Source of the DNA: Ardenticatenaceae bacterium
GTDB lineage: Bacteria; Chloroflexota; Anaerolineae; Promineifilales; Promineifilaceae
Direction of reading: 5' to 3'
NCBI GenBank assembly: GCA_011525915.1
Contig: WYBM01000007.1
Coordinates: 1-64,000, forward strand
Length of the DNA stretch: 64,000 bases
Position 1 is the first letter of the stretch. Each line of letters opens with the position of its first letter. This document shows positions 8,227 through 17,915 of this stretch, piece by piece. The position numbers and the translations under genes were made by a program. A model generated the notes under the pieces. That model was not told where the DNA came from, made no database searches, and saw only the letters and a list, made by a program, of their open reading frames with translations.

Positions 8227-11200
8227 ATGGCTGTTAAGAAACAATCGTCTACTCGCTATACACGCAACCTGGAAGCATTGCAGGATGTATCAACTGCTAT
8301 ACACTCGCAGATTGTGTTAAGCGATGTCCTAAACACGACCTGTCAGGTCATCGTTGAGTTATTTGGCGTTGATCATAGTGGGTTCGTCTTGTTCGACGAA
8401 AAGTACCATAAGGGTCGTGTTAATGCCGAGTATCCGCCTCTGGGCACACTTAATACAGAAATATTGATAGACGGTGTAGCAGCAGAGGAAAAGCTCATTG
8501 CCCTACAAGAACCACTTGTAGCCTCCAAAGTGAATGGCATGCGTTCTCTTGGACCGGTTCGCAATATTCTCAAGAAATTTGGCATTCAGTCAATCCTGAT
8601 CGTGCCAATTGTTTACCAGGAGCATGTGTTGGGATCGTTCAGCCTGGACGCTATTAACCGGGAACGAATCTTTACAACTGAAGAGGTTGATTTGTGTCGG
8701 ATTTTTGCCGCCCTGGTGGCCGTCAGTGTCAAGAATGCCCAGTTGTTGGCCGAAGCGGGGCGGCGAACTGAACAGCTTGAGACACTTCGAAAGACGACAC
8801 TGGCGATCACGTCAAGTCAGGAGAAACACACGTTAGTGCAAAACATATTGCAACAGGCGATAAACTTGCTTGAAGCAAAAAGCGGGGCAATCAACCAATA
8901 TCATGCGGATAGGAAATACCTTGAGGTGATTGCCGATCAAGGGCGTCAGAGAAGCACAAAAGGACTGCAGATCCGTCCAGGTGAAGGAATGGCGGGCTAT
9001 TTATTACACAGTGGTGCCCCATACCTTATTGTGCCTGACTACTGCCATTGGCCACACCGGCTAGAATCATTTGCCCAGGATCGGCAGTTTCGTTCTGTGC
9101 TCGCGGTCTCAATGACCTGGAACTCCGAACTTATTGGTATCCTGTATGTTGATGACCTCTTGGGACGAGTATTTACAGATCAGGACGCTAACCTACTTCG
9201 CCTTTTTGCCGACCATGCCGCCATTACCCTTGTCAATTCCAGGCTGATGGAACAAGAGATGCGTAAGCTTGCCCGCCTGGAGCAACTATCACACACAATC
9301 AACCGCATTATGATTGATTTGGGCGATGTCTCCCTAGAGACACGATTGAACCTCATCGTTCACCAGGCAGCCGAGATTCTAGAAGCTGAAGGGTGCAGTA
9401 TCAGTCTTGTCGGGCGACCCGGGTTCTTGAGTTTTGAAGCGAGTTATGGCTACAAACCCGGGGCTATAAAAAAAGGTGATGAGTTTGCCATCCAGAGCCG
9501 TGAACGCGGCGGCCTGTCCGGTCATATTGCGCATAGCAGAAAGATATTTAATGCGTATGGAGACTCGTTAACCAACCACTTTGCTGTCAAAGGTGAAAAA
9601 CAACCTCCTGTTTCTTCTGGTCGCTGTTACTCAATCCTGGCTATCCCCTTGATCGAAAAAAGCAGCCATCAAGAGCGTCTCATTGGTCTGCTACGCGTTG
9701 ATAATAAACTTGATGAGAATAAGGAGCCGGGACCAGAGATTCATTTTAGCCAGGAAGATGAGTGGATTCTCAGTCTGTTTGCCGATGCCGCTGTTGTTGC
9801 AATTGAAGGTGCTGGACTTGTCGACGAATTGAACCGACAACGAGAGCAATTCAGCCGATTAGTTGCCAGTTCGCCAAACGGGGTTATTGCTAATGATCAA
9901 CAGGGTAAGGTTCTGGTGTTTAACGAGAAAGCAGAGGCCATTCTGGGTTATCGACGAGATGAAGTTATCGGCCAGACGGTAACGAAGATTTACGTCAATG
10001 AACAGGAGACAAGCAAAATTGGCCAACTTATCCGGGATCATGGGCAAATTATAGACCGGGAAACGATGCTGCTGGGAAAGAGTGGTGAGCATATTCCTGT
10101 CCGTCTTACGGCAACACAACTAACCAATTCTCAAGAGCAGCCCATTGGTTACGTTGGTTATTTTGAGGATCTGCGAATCATTCGTGGGGCAACGGCGCGC
10201 CTTGAATTGTTATTGAAGGCCAGCAATATGTTGGCTCAGGCCAGCAGCCTGACAGATGGATTGCAGAATCTGGCTGAAATGCTGGTGGTTTTCAGTGGTG
10301 TTTCCTTTTGTCGCATTTTCTTGTTGGACGAACAACAAACCATGTTAACGACCATGGCTGTTTTCCCACTGCAAGGCCCGACCAGCGACTTAAACTGGCA
10401 GGAAAGAATTGGTCAAAGCACGGCCGTAGATATGTGGCCAACCCTTAGCGATTTACTCGTCAAAGGTGAAGCCAGCGTATTGCGAACAAGTGAGCAGCAG
10501 GGCCAGATTCTCCTGAAAAAATGGTCAGAATTCTTAGGCCTGCAACATATGGTGCAATCAGCACTGGTTGTGCCCTTACAAACCAGAAGTCGTGTCGTAG
10601 GGCTGTTAGCCTTAGGTGAAATGCGGCCACCAGCGCGCGCCTCAATCTCAGAAGATACATACAAATTGGTCGTTACCATTGCTGAGCAAACGGCCGTTCT
10701 CATAGAGCGTTTTCACCTTTATGAGAGGACCAAAGAAACTAAGAGCCGTTTGCGCTCCTCTTTTGTAGCCAGTAATGCGCTGGTGACATCCCAGAATCCT
10801 GAACAGGTATGGAAAGATATAGTTTACAATATGCGTGATGTCGCTGAGGCCACTGGGGTTCGAATGTTTCTCATAGCGGCCGAAGTAGGGCAGGTAACGG
10901 AGTTGATTGCCACCGGAACCGAGACTTTGAACATTCATAGCGCGATCAGACCCAATGGCTTGTCCATGAAAGTGATGGACACAGGCATGCACCAGATCGT
11001 AGAAGATGCCAACAAAGAAGCCGATCGTGTTAACCCTTCCTTCTTCAGCAGAGGCATTATGGCCGCAATTGGTTTCCCTGTTTCAGTAGAAGGTAAAAGG
11101 ATTGGTGTCCTCTGGGCTTATTACGACCGGCCGCGGCGTTTTGCAAAGGCGGACATTGAGGCATTGCAACTCTATGTAAATCAGGCGGCGATCGCCTACG

Positions 11201-14200
11201 AAAATGCACGGCAGATCAAGAAATTACACTACATGTACCAGGCGGCCGAAACACTGGCCAGTGCTCATCAACTACCGTCTGTGTTGAAGCGCATAGTAGA
11301 AAGTGCCTGTCAGGTTCTTTCAGCAAATTCGGCCTTTGTCTGGTCCTATGACAACGTGCGTCGTCAGTTTAACCCACACGATTCAGTGGCCGTAGGTATT
11401 CCGGAGCTTTTGTGGCACAAGTTCCGCAAACATGGCCCCCGGCCAGGTGGAACGGCCGACACTGTCTTATCGTCGGGTTGGATTGGTGTCCGTGACGTCA
11501 CTGACTATGAGGCGTATCCATTCCTGGGACAAACAACCCTTGAACTTCTGAGAGAAGTTGGTGCCCATAGCTTTCAGGGCATTGCCCTGGCTGTTAATGA
11601 CGAGAATCTGGGAGTTTTGTATGTTAACTACAATAAGCCTCACCATTTCAGCCAGGAAGAGCGAGAGTCGGCCCGCATTTTTGCTAACTATGCGGCGTTG
11701 GCACTTAAAAATGCGCAGTTGCTGGCTCAGGTGCGTAACGCACGGGACACAGCCGGGATTGTGGCCCGCGTGATCACCCTGGCAGACATCAGGGAAACTT
11801 TACAAGCGGTAGCCGAAGGAATGTACGATGTCCTCCATTGTGATGTCATTACCCTCTATGACTTTGATCAGGACAAGGAAAAATTTGTCCATGGTCCGGA
11901 AATAATAGGTGCGTACTGGCCTGATAGGGTCCGTTCTCCGGCGACATTTCGCCAGCATGGCCTTGTTTATCAAGTTTTGCAGTATGAGGGTAAACTGCTG
12001 ATTGAGCCTGATGTGTCCAGTAACCCACTTTTTGCTGAAAGCCGCTTTACGCATGAAGAGAAGATCGCCTCCTGTGTTGCTTTTCCCTTGCGGGTTGGCC
12101 AGCAAACGGTTGGCGTCATGTTTATTAATTTTCGCACGCCGCACCACTTTTCTGAAGACGAACAGATCAGTATTGACCTCTTTGCCAACCAGGCTGCTAT
12201 AGCCATTCATAATGCTCAACTGTTTGAGCGCGAGCGACGGCAGACGATAGCCTTACAGGCACTGGACAAAGCCGCCCATGCGATCACTGGCTCATTGAAT
12301 CTGGAAGAGACATTTTTTGCCATTGCTGAGCAAGCAGCAGCACTCACGGCAGCAGATGGCACCGGCGCCCGTTTTAGTCACCTGGGATTGGTTGAGAATG
12401 GCGGCACTCAACTTTGTTTTAAGGCAACGTGGCCGCGAGAACATCTGCCAGATCTGCAGCAGACGGTTGGCTGTATCGACCTGCAAGCTGGCGAGCGCAT
12501 CGGAGTAACCGGGCAGGCAGTAGCTACCGGCAAGCCTATCCTGGTCCGCGATGTTAAGAACAATAATGATTATTATATTGAATACAACCCTAAAACACGT
12601 TCGGAAATAGCCGTGCCCATCAAGATGGGGGAAGAGGTCATTGGCGTCATCAACCTTGAACACTTCGAACCCAATGCCTTTGATCTTCAGGATCAGCAAA
12701 CGTTGGCCACACTGGCCGAGTATGCATCTATTGCTATCAAGAATGCCGAATTGTATGAGCGCAAGCGGAAGCATACGGCCGTTCTGGAAGTATTACAAGA
12801 GGCCACACGTGCGGTGACAAGCACACTAAACCTTGATGAAATTCTGAACTATATCGCTGAAAGAGCCACCTGTGTTGTGCGCTACCAGGAACAACAGACC
12901 AGCTACAGCAGCATTTGGCTGTTGATTGACGAATCTAAAGTGGAACCGGTTGCCGCATTTCCACCCGAAGATCTGTCCAAGGCACGAGCCGTAGCAAAAG
13001 ACGGTATAAACCTGCAAACTGGCATTGAAGGCCGCATCGGCATCACCGGTCGGGCGCTTCTGGAGGGCAGAAACATTCTTGTTTCCAACGTCAAGGAAAA
13101 TATCGATTACCTGACTTCCCATGAGGAGACGTTGTCGGAACTGGTCGTGGTGATGAAGTTGGGTGAGCAGGTTATCGGAGCCATCAATGTTGAACATTCT
13201 GAGTTTAATGCCTTTGACGAGGAAGATGTTCGTGCCCTAGACTCGCTGGCCGCTCAAGCAGCCATCGCTATTCGCAATGCGCAGGAATATCAGGAAGTAA
13301 CCATTTTGCAGAAAGCGGCCGCTGCACTGGCTGGCCCTCACACATTGCTTGAAGTACTGGACCACGTGATGCGTGCCGCAATGCATCTGACCAAAACAAC
13401 GTCTGGTAGTGTTCTTTTCTGGAATGAAAAAACGAAGACCATTGCGCCTGCATTTACTACCACAAGCGCAAATAGTGACCTGGTTGCTTACACGACGGCC
13501 GCCAGACAACAGGGCGGCTTCACTCGACAGATTATCCGTAGTAAAAAGTCAGTGATTTTTCCCGATACACGACAGGAACCTAACATTAATCCCGTAACCT
13601 TGCAAAAAGGACGGCTTTCGGTAGTTGGTGTACCCATCATCCGTGAAGATGCCGTTATTGCTGTGCTCTATGTGCATAGCCCCAAACCCAGCCACTTTCG
13701 TGAGCATCAGGTAACCGTTCTGGAAACACTGGCCAACCAGGCGGCTGTCGCTATTGACAAAGCGCAACAATACGAAGAGCTGGTAAAGACAAAGGGGCGT
13801 GTTGGTTCCCGCACAGCGCTGGCCTGGATGGGTATGCTCAGCAGCTTCTGGCGGCATGACATAGAGCAAGATGCCGTAGTTATTCGTGATGCTGCAAAGA
13901 TGCTCCTTAGTAAGGACACACAAGAGCAGCTAGACCCAAAAACAAGAGATGCCATTAACCTGAAGTTGGATATGATTCATCGGAAAGCCAAACATATCAT
14001 GGATAGCCCGACTACTCCACCGTTATCCGCAGAAGATGTTGGTCCGGTCACAATTAATAATTTACTTCGCGAACGGCTGCAACAATTATGGAAAGCAGAG
14101 CCCTACAAACATATCGACACACCGTATCAATCGCTTGATGAAACAGACGATATGCAAGTAGTTGCCAATTACGAATGGCTGCGGGTTGTACTGGATGAGT

Positions 14201-14511
14201 TGGTTAAGAATGCTGTTGATGCGATGGCTAAGAATACAAAGGGGGCAAAACACTTGGAAATCAAAACATCTGTCGATAGTCATTACATCAGCGTAGCGAT
14301 TAGCGATACAGGAAGAGGTATTGCTCCTAAAACATTAGAAACCCTATTTAGCGCGGCTGAGGAAAAACCCAAACGTGACGGGCATTTGGGGCGTGGTTTG
14401 TTGATGGTGCAAGCAATTGTGGAGACTTACGATGGCGACTTGTCGATACCTAAAACAAGCTCTCACGGGACGACAGTTTGTTTCAGGCTGCCACGATATC
14501 AGAATGAGTAG
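8227..14511 (+). CDS. Giant multi-GAF/PAS sensor histidine kinase
   Basis: This is a 2,094-residue soluble kinase with no membrane segment. About ten GAF modules follow one another (roughly 15-165, 190-345, 365-540, 660-830, 855-1000, 1015-1180, 1180-1340, 1350-1520, 1525-1695, 1700-1855). The recurring signature is a V/IGV(L/M)(Y/F)(V/I)(N/D) strand followed by (L/F)A(N/D)QAA(I/V)A(I/V)xNA. One PAS domain lies at about 545-660 (SPNGVIANDQQGKVLVFNE). The kinase core has a probable phospho-acceptor H1877 in FWRHDIEQD, an N box ELVKNAVDAM, a G1 box DTGRGI and a G2 box GRGLLM. The H box departs from the usual SHELRTP, and the dimerisation helix may be divergent. Tandem GAFs bind cyclic nucleotides, bilins or small ligands. 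It precedes three receiver proteins, the first only 2 bp downstream. GAGAGG precedes the ATG. Confidence 0.9.
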   Translation: MAVKKQSSTRYTRNLEALQDVSTAIHSQIVLSDVLNTTCQVIVELFGVDHSGFVLFDEKYHKGRVNAEYPPLGTLNTEILIDGVAAEEKLIALQEPLVASKVNGMRSLGPVRNILKKFGIQSILIVPIVYQEHVLGSFSLDAINRERIFTTEEVDLCRIFAALVAVSVKNAQLLAEAGRRTEQLETLRKTTLAITSSQEKHTLVQNILQQAINLLEAKSGAINQYHADRKYLEVIADQGRQRSTKGLQIRPGEGMAGYLLHSGAPYLIVPDYCHWPHRLESFAQDRQFRSVLAVSMTWNSELIGILYVDDLLGRVFTDQDANLLRLFADHAAITLVNSRLMEQEMRKLARLEQLSHTINRIMIDLGDVSLETRLNLIVHQAAEILEAEGCSISLVGRPGFLSFEASYGYKPGAIKKGDEFAIQSRERGGLSGHIAHSRKIFNAYGDSLTNHFAVKGEKQPPVSSGRCYSILAIPLIEKSSHQERLIGLLRVDNKLDENKEPGPEIHFSQEDEWILSLFADAAVVAIEGAGLVDELNRQREQFSRLVASSPNGVIANDQQGKVLVFNEKAEAILGYRRDEVIGQTVTKIYVNEQETSKIGQLIRDHGQIIDRETMLLGKSGEHIPVRLTATQLTNSQEQPIGYVGYFEDLRIIRGATARLELLLKASNMLAQASSLTDGLQNLAEMLVVFSGVSFCRIFLLDEQQTMLTTMAVFPLQGPTSDLNWQERIGQSTAVDMWPTLSDLLVKGEASVLRTSEQQGQILLKKWSEFLGLQHMVQSALVVPLQTRSRVVGLLALGEMRPPARASISEDTYKLVVTIAEQTAVLIERFHLYERTKETKSRLRSSFVASNALVTSQNPEQVWKDIVYNMRDVAEATGVRMFLIAAEVGQVTELIATGTETLNIHSAIRPNGLSMKVMDTGMHQIVEDANKEADRVNPSFFSRGIMAAIGFPVSVEGKRIGVLWAYYDRPRRFAKADIEALQLYVNQAAIAYENARQIKKLHYMYQAAETLASAHQLPSVLKRIVESACQVLSANSAFVWSYDNVRRQFNPHDSVAVGIPELLWHKFRKHGPRPGGTADTVLSSGWIGVRDVTDYEAYPFLGQTTLELLREVGAHSFQGIALAVNDENLGVLYVNYNKPHHFSQEERESARIFANYAALALKNAQLLAQVRNARDTAGIVARVITLADIRETLQAVAEGMYDVLHCDVITLYDFDQDKEKFVHGPEIIGAYWPDRVRSPATFRQHGLVYQVLQYEGKLLIEPDVSSNPLFAESRFTHEEKIASCVAFPLRVGQQTVGVMFINFRTPHHFSEDEQISIDLFANQAAIAIHNAQLFERERRQTIALQALDKAAHAITGSLNLEETFFAIAEQAAALTAADGTGARFSHLGLVENGGTQLCFKATWPREHLPDLQQTVGCIDLQAGERIGVTGQAVATGKPILVRDVKNNNDYYIEYNPKTRSEIAVPIKMGEEVIGVINLEHFEPNAFDLQDQQTLATLAEYASIAIKNAELYERKRKHTAVLEVLQEATRAVTSTLNLDEILNYIAERATCVVRYQEQQTSYSSIWLLIDESKVEPVAAFPPEDLSKARAVAKDGINLQTGIEGRIGITGRALLEGRNILVSNVKENIDYLTSHEETLSELVVVMKLGEQVIGAINVEHSEFNAFDEEDVRALDSLAAQAAIAIRNAQEYQEVTILQKAAAALAGPHTLLEVLDHVMRAAMHLTKTTSGSVLFWNEKTKTIAPAFTTTSANSDLVAYTTAARQQGGFTRQIIRSKKSVIFPDTRQEPNINPVTLQKGRLSVVGVPIIREDAVIAVLYVHSPKPSHFREHQVTVLETLANQAAVAIDKAQQYEELVKTKGRVGSRTALAWMGMLSSFWRHDIEQDAVVIRDAAKMLLSKDTQEQLDPKTRDAINLKLDMIHRKAKHIMDSPTTPPLSAEDVGPVTINNLLRERLQQLWKAEPYKHIDTPYQSLDETDDMQVVANYEWLRVVLDELVKNAVDAMAKNTKGAKHLEIKTSVDSHYISVAISDTGRGIAPKTLETLFSAAEEKPKRDGHLGRGLLMVQAIVETYDGDLSIPKTSSHGTTVCFRLPRYQNE

Positions 14512-14513
14512 TT

Positions 14514-14900
14514 ATGGATAAAAAGCTTGTTGTTCTCACTGATAAACCTACATCTGCGTGGTTGGAGATCGTAATTGAAGCATTAAGTTCACTGGGTAAC
14601 GTTTATAGTCTTTCGACTAAAACCGTACTCACTGATGTTCAGGAACTGAATACCGATCTGATTTTCATTGATGTAAGTACTATAGATGTTGATGGGTGTA
14701 AGATAATGACTGCACTCCAACGCCGAGAAAAACGCACGCCCATTATTGTCGTTGCTGCGTCACCGACCTGGCAGCTGGCGCGGGAACTATTGCTATCTGG
14801 CGCAGTTGACTATGTTCCGCGTACCCTGGAAAAAGAGAAGCTTTTAGCCATTAGCGAAAATGCGCTGGCCCGTTATCAATTATGGGCAGAGGCAAAATAA
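14514..14900 (+). CDS. Degenerate response-regulator receiver domain
   Basis: This is a 128-residue single-domain protein with the alternating strand/helix pattern of CheY. The probable phospho-acceptor is D53 in DLIFIDVS. The N-terminal acidic pair is reduced to one aspartate (VVLTDKP), the Thr/Ser after strand 4 is alanine (IIVVAAS), and the Lys after strand 5 is arginine (DYVPRT). Phosphotransfer may be slow or absent, so a pseudo-receiver or stand-alone docking role is possible. The ATG lies 2 bp after the histidine kinase stop, and the 3' end abuts the next gene (2 bp), so it belongs to the same transcript and is probably translationally coupled. Confidence 0.78.
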   Translation: MDKKLVVLTDKPTSAWLEIVIEALSSLGNVYSLSTKTVLTDVQELNTDLIFIDVSTIDVDGCKIMTALQRREKRTPIIVVAASPTWQLARELLLSGAVDYVPRTLEKEKLLAISENALARYQLWAEAK

Positions 14901-14902
14901 TA

Positions 14903-15502
14903 ATGTACACAATCCTGTTAGCTGATAATGACAGCGATTACCTGACCCTAACCAAGGAATTTCTGGAAAAACGTGGCTTTCGAGTGGTGATTGCTGCTAA
15001 CCCAACCGCCACGCGAAAAATCATAGCCGAACAACACATTGATCTTGCTATATTAGACCTCCGGTTAGTCGATGACAGAGATGAGTATGATAAGAGCGGC
15101 TTGCATGTAGCACGGGAACTCGCTTGGGGTCGATTTGTACCCCGCATCGTAATCTCTAATGCGGCCACGCTAAATAATATGCGTGAAGCGGTCATTGGTG
15201 AAGGTGGGGGCCTGGCCCCGGCAAGTAATTTTTTCGCCAAACGCGAGGGACATGAGGTTCTCCTGGCTGCTGTTCATGAAGTGTTGACACTCGATGTCAG
15301 GCACATACGGTGCCAGATTGTCGAACATTTTAACGAAAGCGAGTTACGAAACCTGTGCTTTGATCTGGGTGTTGATTTTGAAAGTCTGGGGGGACAAGGA
15401 AAAGCAGACAAAGCTCGCGAATTGGTCGCCTTTTTTGAGCGGCGTGGGCTCATTGCCATCTTAGTCCGCGCTTGCCGCCAGCAGCGACCACAACATTTCT
15501 AG
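14903..15502 (+). CDS. Response regulator: receiver plus C-terminal EAD-like adaptor
   Basis: Starting at the ATG at 14903 gives 199 residues; an in-frame ATG at 14882 would overlap the previous gene. The receiver (1 to about 125) is intact: the acidic residues in LLADND, phospho-acceptor D52 in AILDLRL, a Ser after strand 4 (VISNAA) and Lys in FFAKREG. An unusual acidic insertion follows D52 (LVDDRDEYDKSGL); the downstream regulator has a similar one. Residues about 133-199 carry the same helical adaptor as the kinase at 5910: ESELRNLCFDLGVDFESLGG, then GKADKARELV. A homotypic contact between these two EAD-like domains would bring the APH-fold kinase to the phosphorelay. That is inference from domain sharing. 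No DNA-binding domain is present. Confidence 0.82.
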   Translation: MYTILLADNDSDYLTLTKEFLEKRGFRVVIAANPTATRKIIAEQHIDLAILDLRLVDDRDEYDKSGLHVARELAWGRFVPRIVISNAATLNNMREAVIGEGGGLAPASNFFAKREGHEVLLAAVHEVLTLDVRHIRCQIVEHFNESELRNLCFDLGVDFESLGGQGKADKARELVAFFERRGLIAILVRACRQQRPQHF

Positions 15503-15522
15503 GGGCCATCAGGAATTGTCAG

Positions 15523-17493
15523 ATGAAAAAGCTAACCATTTTATTGGCCGATGATGACCCTGATTTCCTGGCCTTGCGCGCCGAGTATCTGGAAGCAGCT
15601 GGCTACCGGGTATTAACTGCCAGCAACCCTGATGCGGCCAAAACACTCTTGGAGAATGCATATGTTCACCTGGCACTGCTGGATTTGCGTCTGGACACAG
15701 GTGATGATATGGATAAAAGTGGCTTGATGCTAGCAAAAAGTACGGCGCGTTCGGTAGTTAAAGTGATGATAACCGCCTACCCAAGCGTGCCTGACGCAGT
15801 TAATGCGCTGCGCCCAGATCATCATGAACTGCCCCCGGCCGTTGATTTCTTTACCAAGAAAGACGCAGAGCTTGATAAGCTGCCGCAGATCATTGAGAAT
15901 GCCATTACCAAGCATATGCAAATCAACTGGGAGCTAGAGATAATGTGGTCTGTTCCCCTTTCTTCGCCTCAGCTAGCAACATTAATTGAGCCAAACCTGA
16001 TAACCCATATTCTTTTAGAAAGAGCCGTGGAATTAGAGGATCTCTTTCGGAAATTGTTCCATACCAGCGAGCAGATCACAATTGATGAACTGTTGGTTCA
16101 CACGGGTGATCGCGTGCTCCTAAAGATATATGCGTTCAAAACAGGAAGTCCGGCACGACAGTTCATCGTTTCTTGTGGGCAAAGTAAATTTGTAAAGGAA
16201 GAAGCGCGTCGTTATCAGGAAGTTGTTCCCAATTTGTCACAGGCAACGATCTTGAACCACGAGTTGAACGTGGAAACCACACACTATTCGGCAAGCGCCT
16301 ACCAGCTCGTTGGCGGCGATCTAGAAGAGACGATCTCTTTGAAGGCGTTTTTTCAGCGACGAGCACCAGCCGAAACAGCGGAAGTCGTGCGCGTATCATT
16401 AGAAGAAAACCTGCCGGGTTGGTATAGGTGCGGGCGTTACTACCAGTCGCCGCAAACACTGCTGGAGTTTTACCAGACCAGGCAACCCGCAGCAGCCGAC
16501 AAATCATTTATGCAGAATCAGGTATCGGCGCTTTGTGATGCCATGCTGACTGCTGGCATCGGTCAATGCACCTATCACCCCTCTCACCTGTCCATACGTA
16601 TGGCCGATGGTCAATCGGTCGTTTACCCTAACCCTATGAATACATTGTCTAATCGGGCATTTGCGCTATTAGATCAGGTCCAGTGGGGCATCGTACATGG
16701 TCGGGTGACGACGGAAACGATCCTTGTAGGGAAAGACCAACAGACGTGGCTAATAGACTTTAGCCAGGTTGGCCCGGCACCGTTGTTGCATGACTTTGTA
16801 ACATTGGAAACGTCGATAAAGCTTAGTCTACTACCCCCTACGCTGGATCTGGCATTACGTCACCAATTTGAGCGAACGTTGGTGCAATCGGCTTGGTTAC
16901 ATATGGATCTTACCGGAAACAATGTGTCCGCTGAGCAAGACGCAGTATTATTACTTGTTAGCAAAGTCCGTCAAGCAGCGGCCAACTTGCTTGGCTGTAA
17001 CCTTCACACCTATCAAATTGGTCTATTTTCCTTGGCTTTATCTGAACTCGCCCAATATGATCAGTCGCGTCACCGCACTAAACGCTCGCTTGGCCCGTTT
17101 GCTCACGTGCTGATTTCAGCGGCAATGTTACATCAATCTCTGACCAGCATGCGTGTTGAAGTTGGCATGCTTCCCGCTCAGGCTCAACAAGGTTTATGGA
17201 TTGATGAAGACAAGTATGTGGTATGGGTAGAAGGCCGACAAGTAGACGTTACTGTGCAGGAGTTCCAGATACTGTACTATTTGTACAAACGAGCCGGTCA
17301 ACTCTGTCTTCGGCAGGCTATTATCGAAGAAGGGCTGGGTGATTTATACGATGAGCATTTTCGTCAGGACGAAAGCCGCCTTAACAGCGCCATGAGTCGC
17401 CTGCGTGCCAAGGTGGAGCCAAATCCTGGTCATGTCAAATATCTGGAAACTGTTCGAGGCAAGGGGTACAGACTTTTACTGCCTCTACACTAA
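15523..17493 (+). CDS. Receiver - APH-fold pseudokinase - winged-helix regulator
   Basis: The 656-residue protein starts at the ATG at 15523. Residues 1-125 form a complete receiver (acidic DDD at 10-12, phospho-acceptor D54, Thr in MITAYP, Lys in FFTKKD). Residues about 170-520 are homologous to the kinase at 5910: FIVSCGQSKFVKEEARRY matches its lysine strand and glutamate helix, and WLIDFSQ plus LLHDFVTLETS match its metal loop and following helix. The lysine is serine and the catalytic loop reads HGRVTTE (H392, R394 in place of aspartate), so this is a pseudokinase that keeps D412. Residues about 555-656 are an OmpR-type winged helix ending VRGKGYRLLLP. It is therefore a DNA-binding regulator with an inserted pseudokinase. 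It closes the signalling cluster. Confidence 0.82.
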   Translation: MKKLTILLADDDPDFLALRAEYLEAAGYRVLTASNPDAAKTLLENAYVHLALLDLRLDTGDDMDKSGLMLAKSTARSVVKVMITAYPSVPDAVNALRPDHHELPPAVDFFTKKDAELDKLPQIIENAITKHMQINWELEIMWSVPLSSPQLATLIEPNLITHILLERAVELEDLFRKLFHTSEQITIDELLVHTGDRVLLKIYAFKTGSPARQFIVSCGQSKFVKEEARRYQEVVPNLSQATILNHELNVETTHYSASAYQLVGGDLEETISLKAFFQRRAPAETAEVVRVSLEENLPGWYRCGRYYQSPQTLLEFYQTRQPAAADKSFMQNQVSALCDAMLTAGIGQCTYHPSHLSIRMADGQSVVYPNPMNTLSNRAFALLDQVQWGIVHGRVTTETILVGKDQQTWLIDFSQVGPAPLLHDFVTLETSIKLSLLPPTLDLALRHQFERTLVQSAWLHMDLTGNNVSAEQDAVLLLVSKVRQAAANLLGCNLHTYQIGLFSLALSELAQYDQSRHRTKRSLGPFAHVLISAAMLHQSLTSMRVEVGMLPAQAQQGLWIDEDKYVVWVEGRQVDVTVQEFQILYYLYKRAGQLCLRQAIIEEGLGDLYDEHFRQDESRLNSAMSRLRAKVEPNPGHVKYLETVRGKGYRLLLPLH

Positions 17494-17635
17494 CCCCGTT
17501 GGGGTCACCCAGTACACGGTTTGTAATGGTCTCCTTGAGAAGAAGTTGAAGTAAAATCTCAAACAGTACCTTAATTCAAACCGCGTTATCACCTCAATCT
17601 GACACACCTCTACAGTTTATCCAATCGAACGTATA

Positions 17636-17660
17636 GGAGACCACCAAAAAACGGGGGCTA
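17636..17660 (+). repeat. IS terminal inverted repeat (single end)
   Basis: GGAGACCACCAAAAAACGGG and the following GGCTA match the ends of the small element at 20208-20354 (GGAGACCAGAAA-T/A-rich-CGGGGGC). It lies at the 3' edge of the transposase remnant below, whose stop codon it overlaps, as expected for the terminal repeat of that insertion sequence. Confidence 0.6.
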
Positions 17661-17915
17661 AACGGCCAGTGGTAGATTTTCTACCGTTTGTGCCATCGCT
17701 GGGTACCAATCGCAGAAAACGTCACGCAATTCTCCATTGAGCGTCGTCGTTCGCGTTTGTAGCAGCAAATGCGCCCCTCGTTTCGTCCACCGCATCTGCT
17801 GCTTTTTGACCATCCGTTTGCTGACTACCCAGTTAATCGTCGATTCCACAAAAGCCGTTGAAATCGTTTCGCCATACCGACAGCGTTCGCCATAATTGGG
17901 GATGAAACCGATGAA
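17658..17915 (-). pseudogene. Transposase C-terminal remnant (ISKra4-like)
   Basis: The reverse strand reads NYGERCRYGETISTAFVEST then a KKQQMRWTKRGAHLLLQTRT block, ending in TAG at 17658-17660. From family knowledge this ESTIN-VVSKR-KKQQMRW-GAHLLLQ-R arrangement is the C-terminus of ISKra4-type DDE transposases. The N-terminal three quarters, including most catalytic residues, are absent, so it is a decayed copy. The matching terminal repeat lies at 17636, and the same terminal repeat bounds a non-coding element at 20208-20354. The family name is tentative; the transposase origin is secure. Confidence 0.65.
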
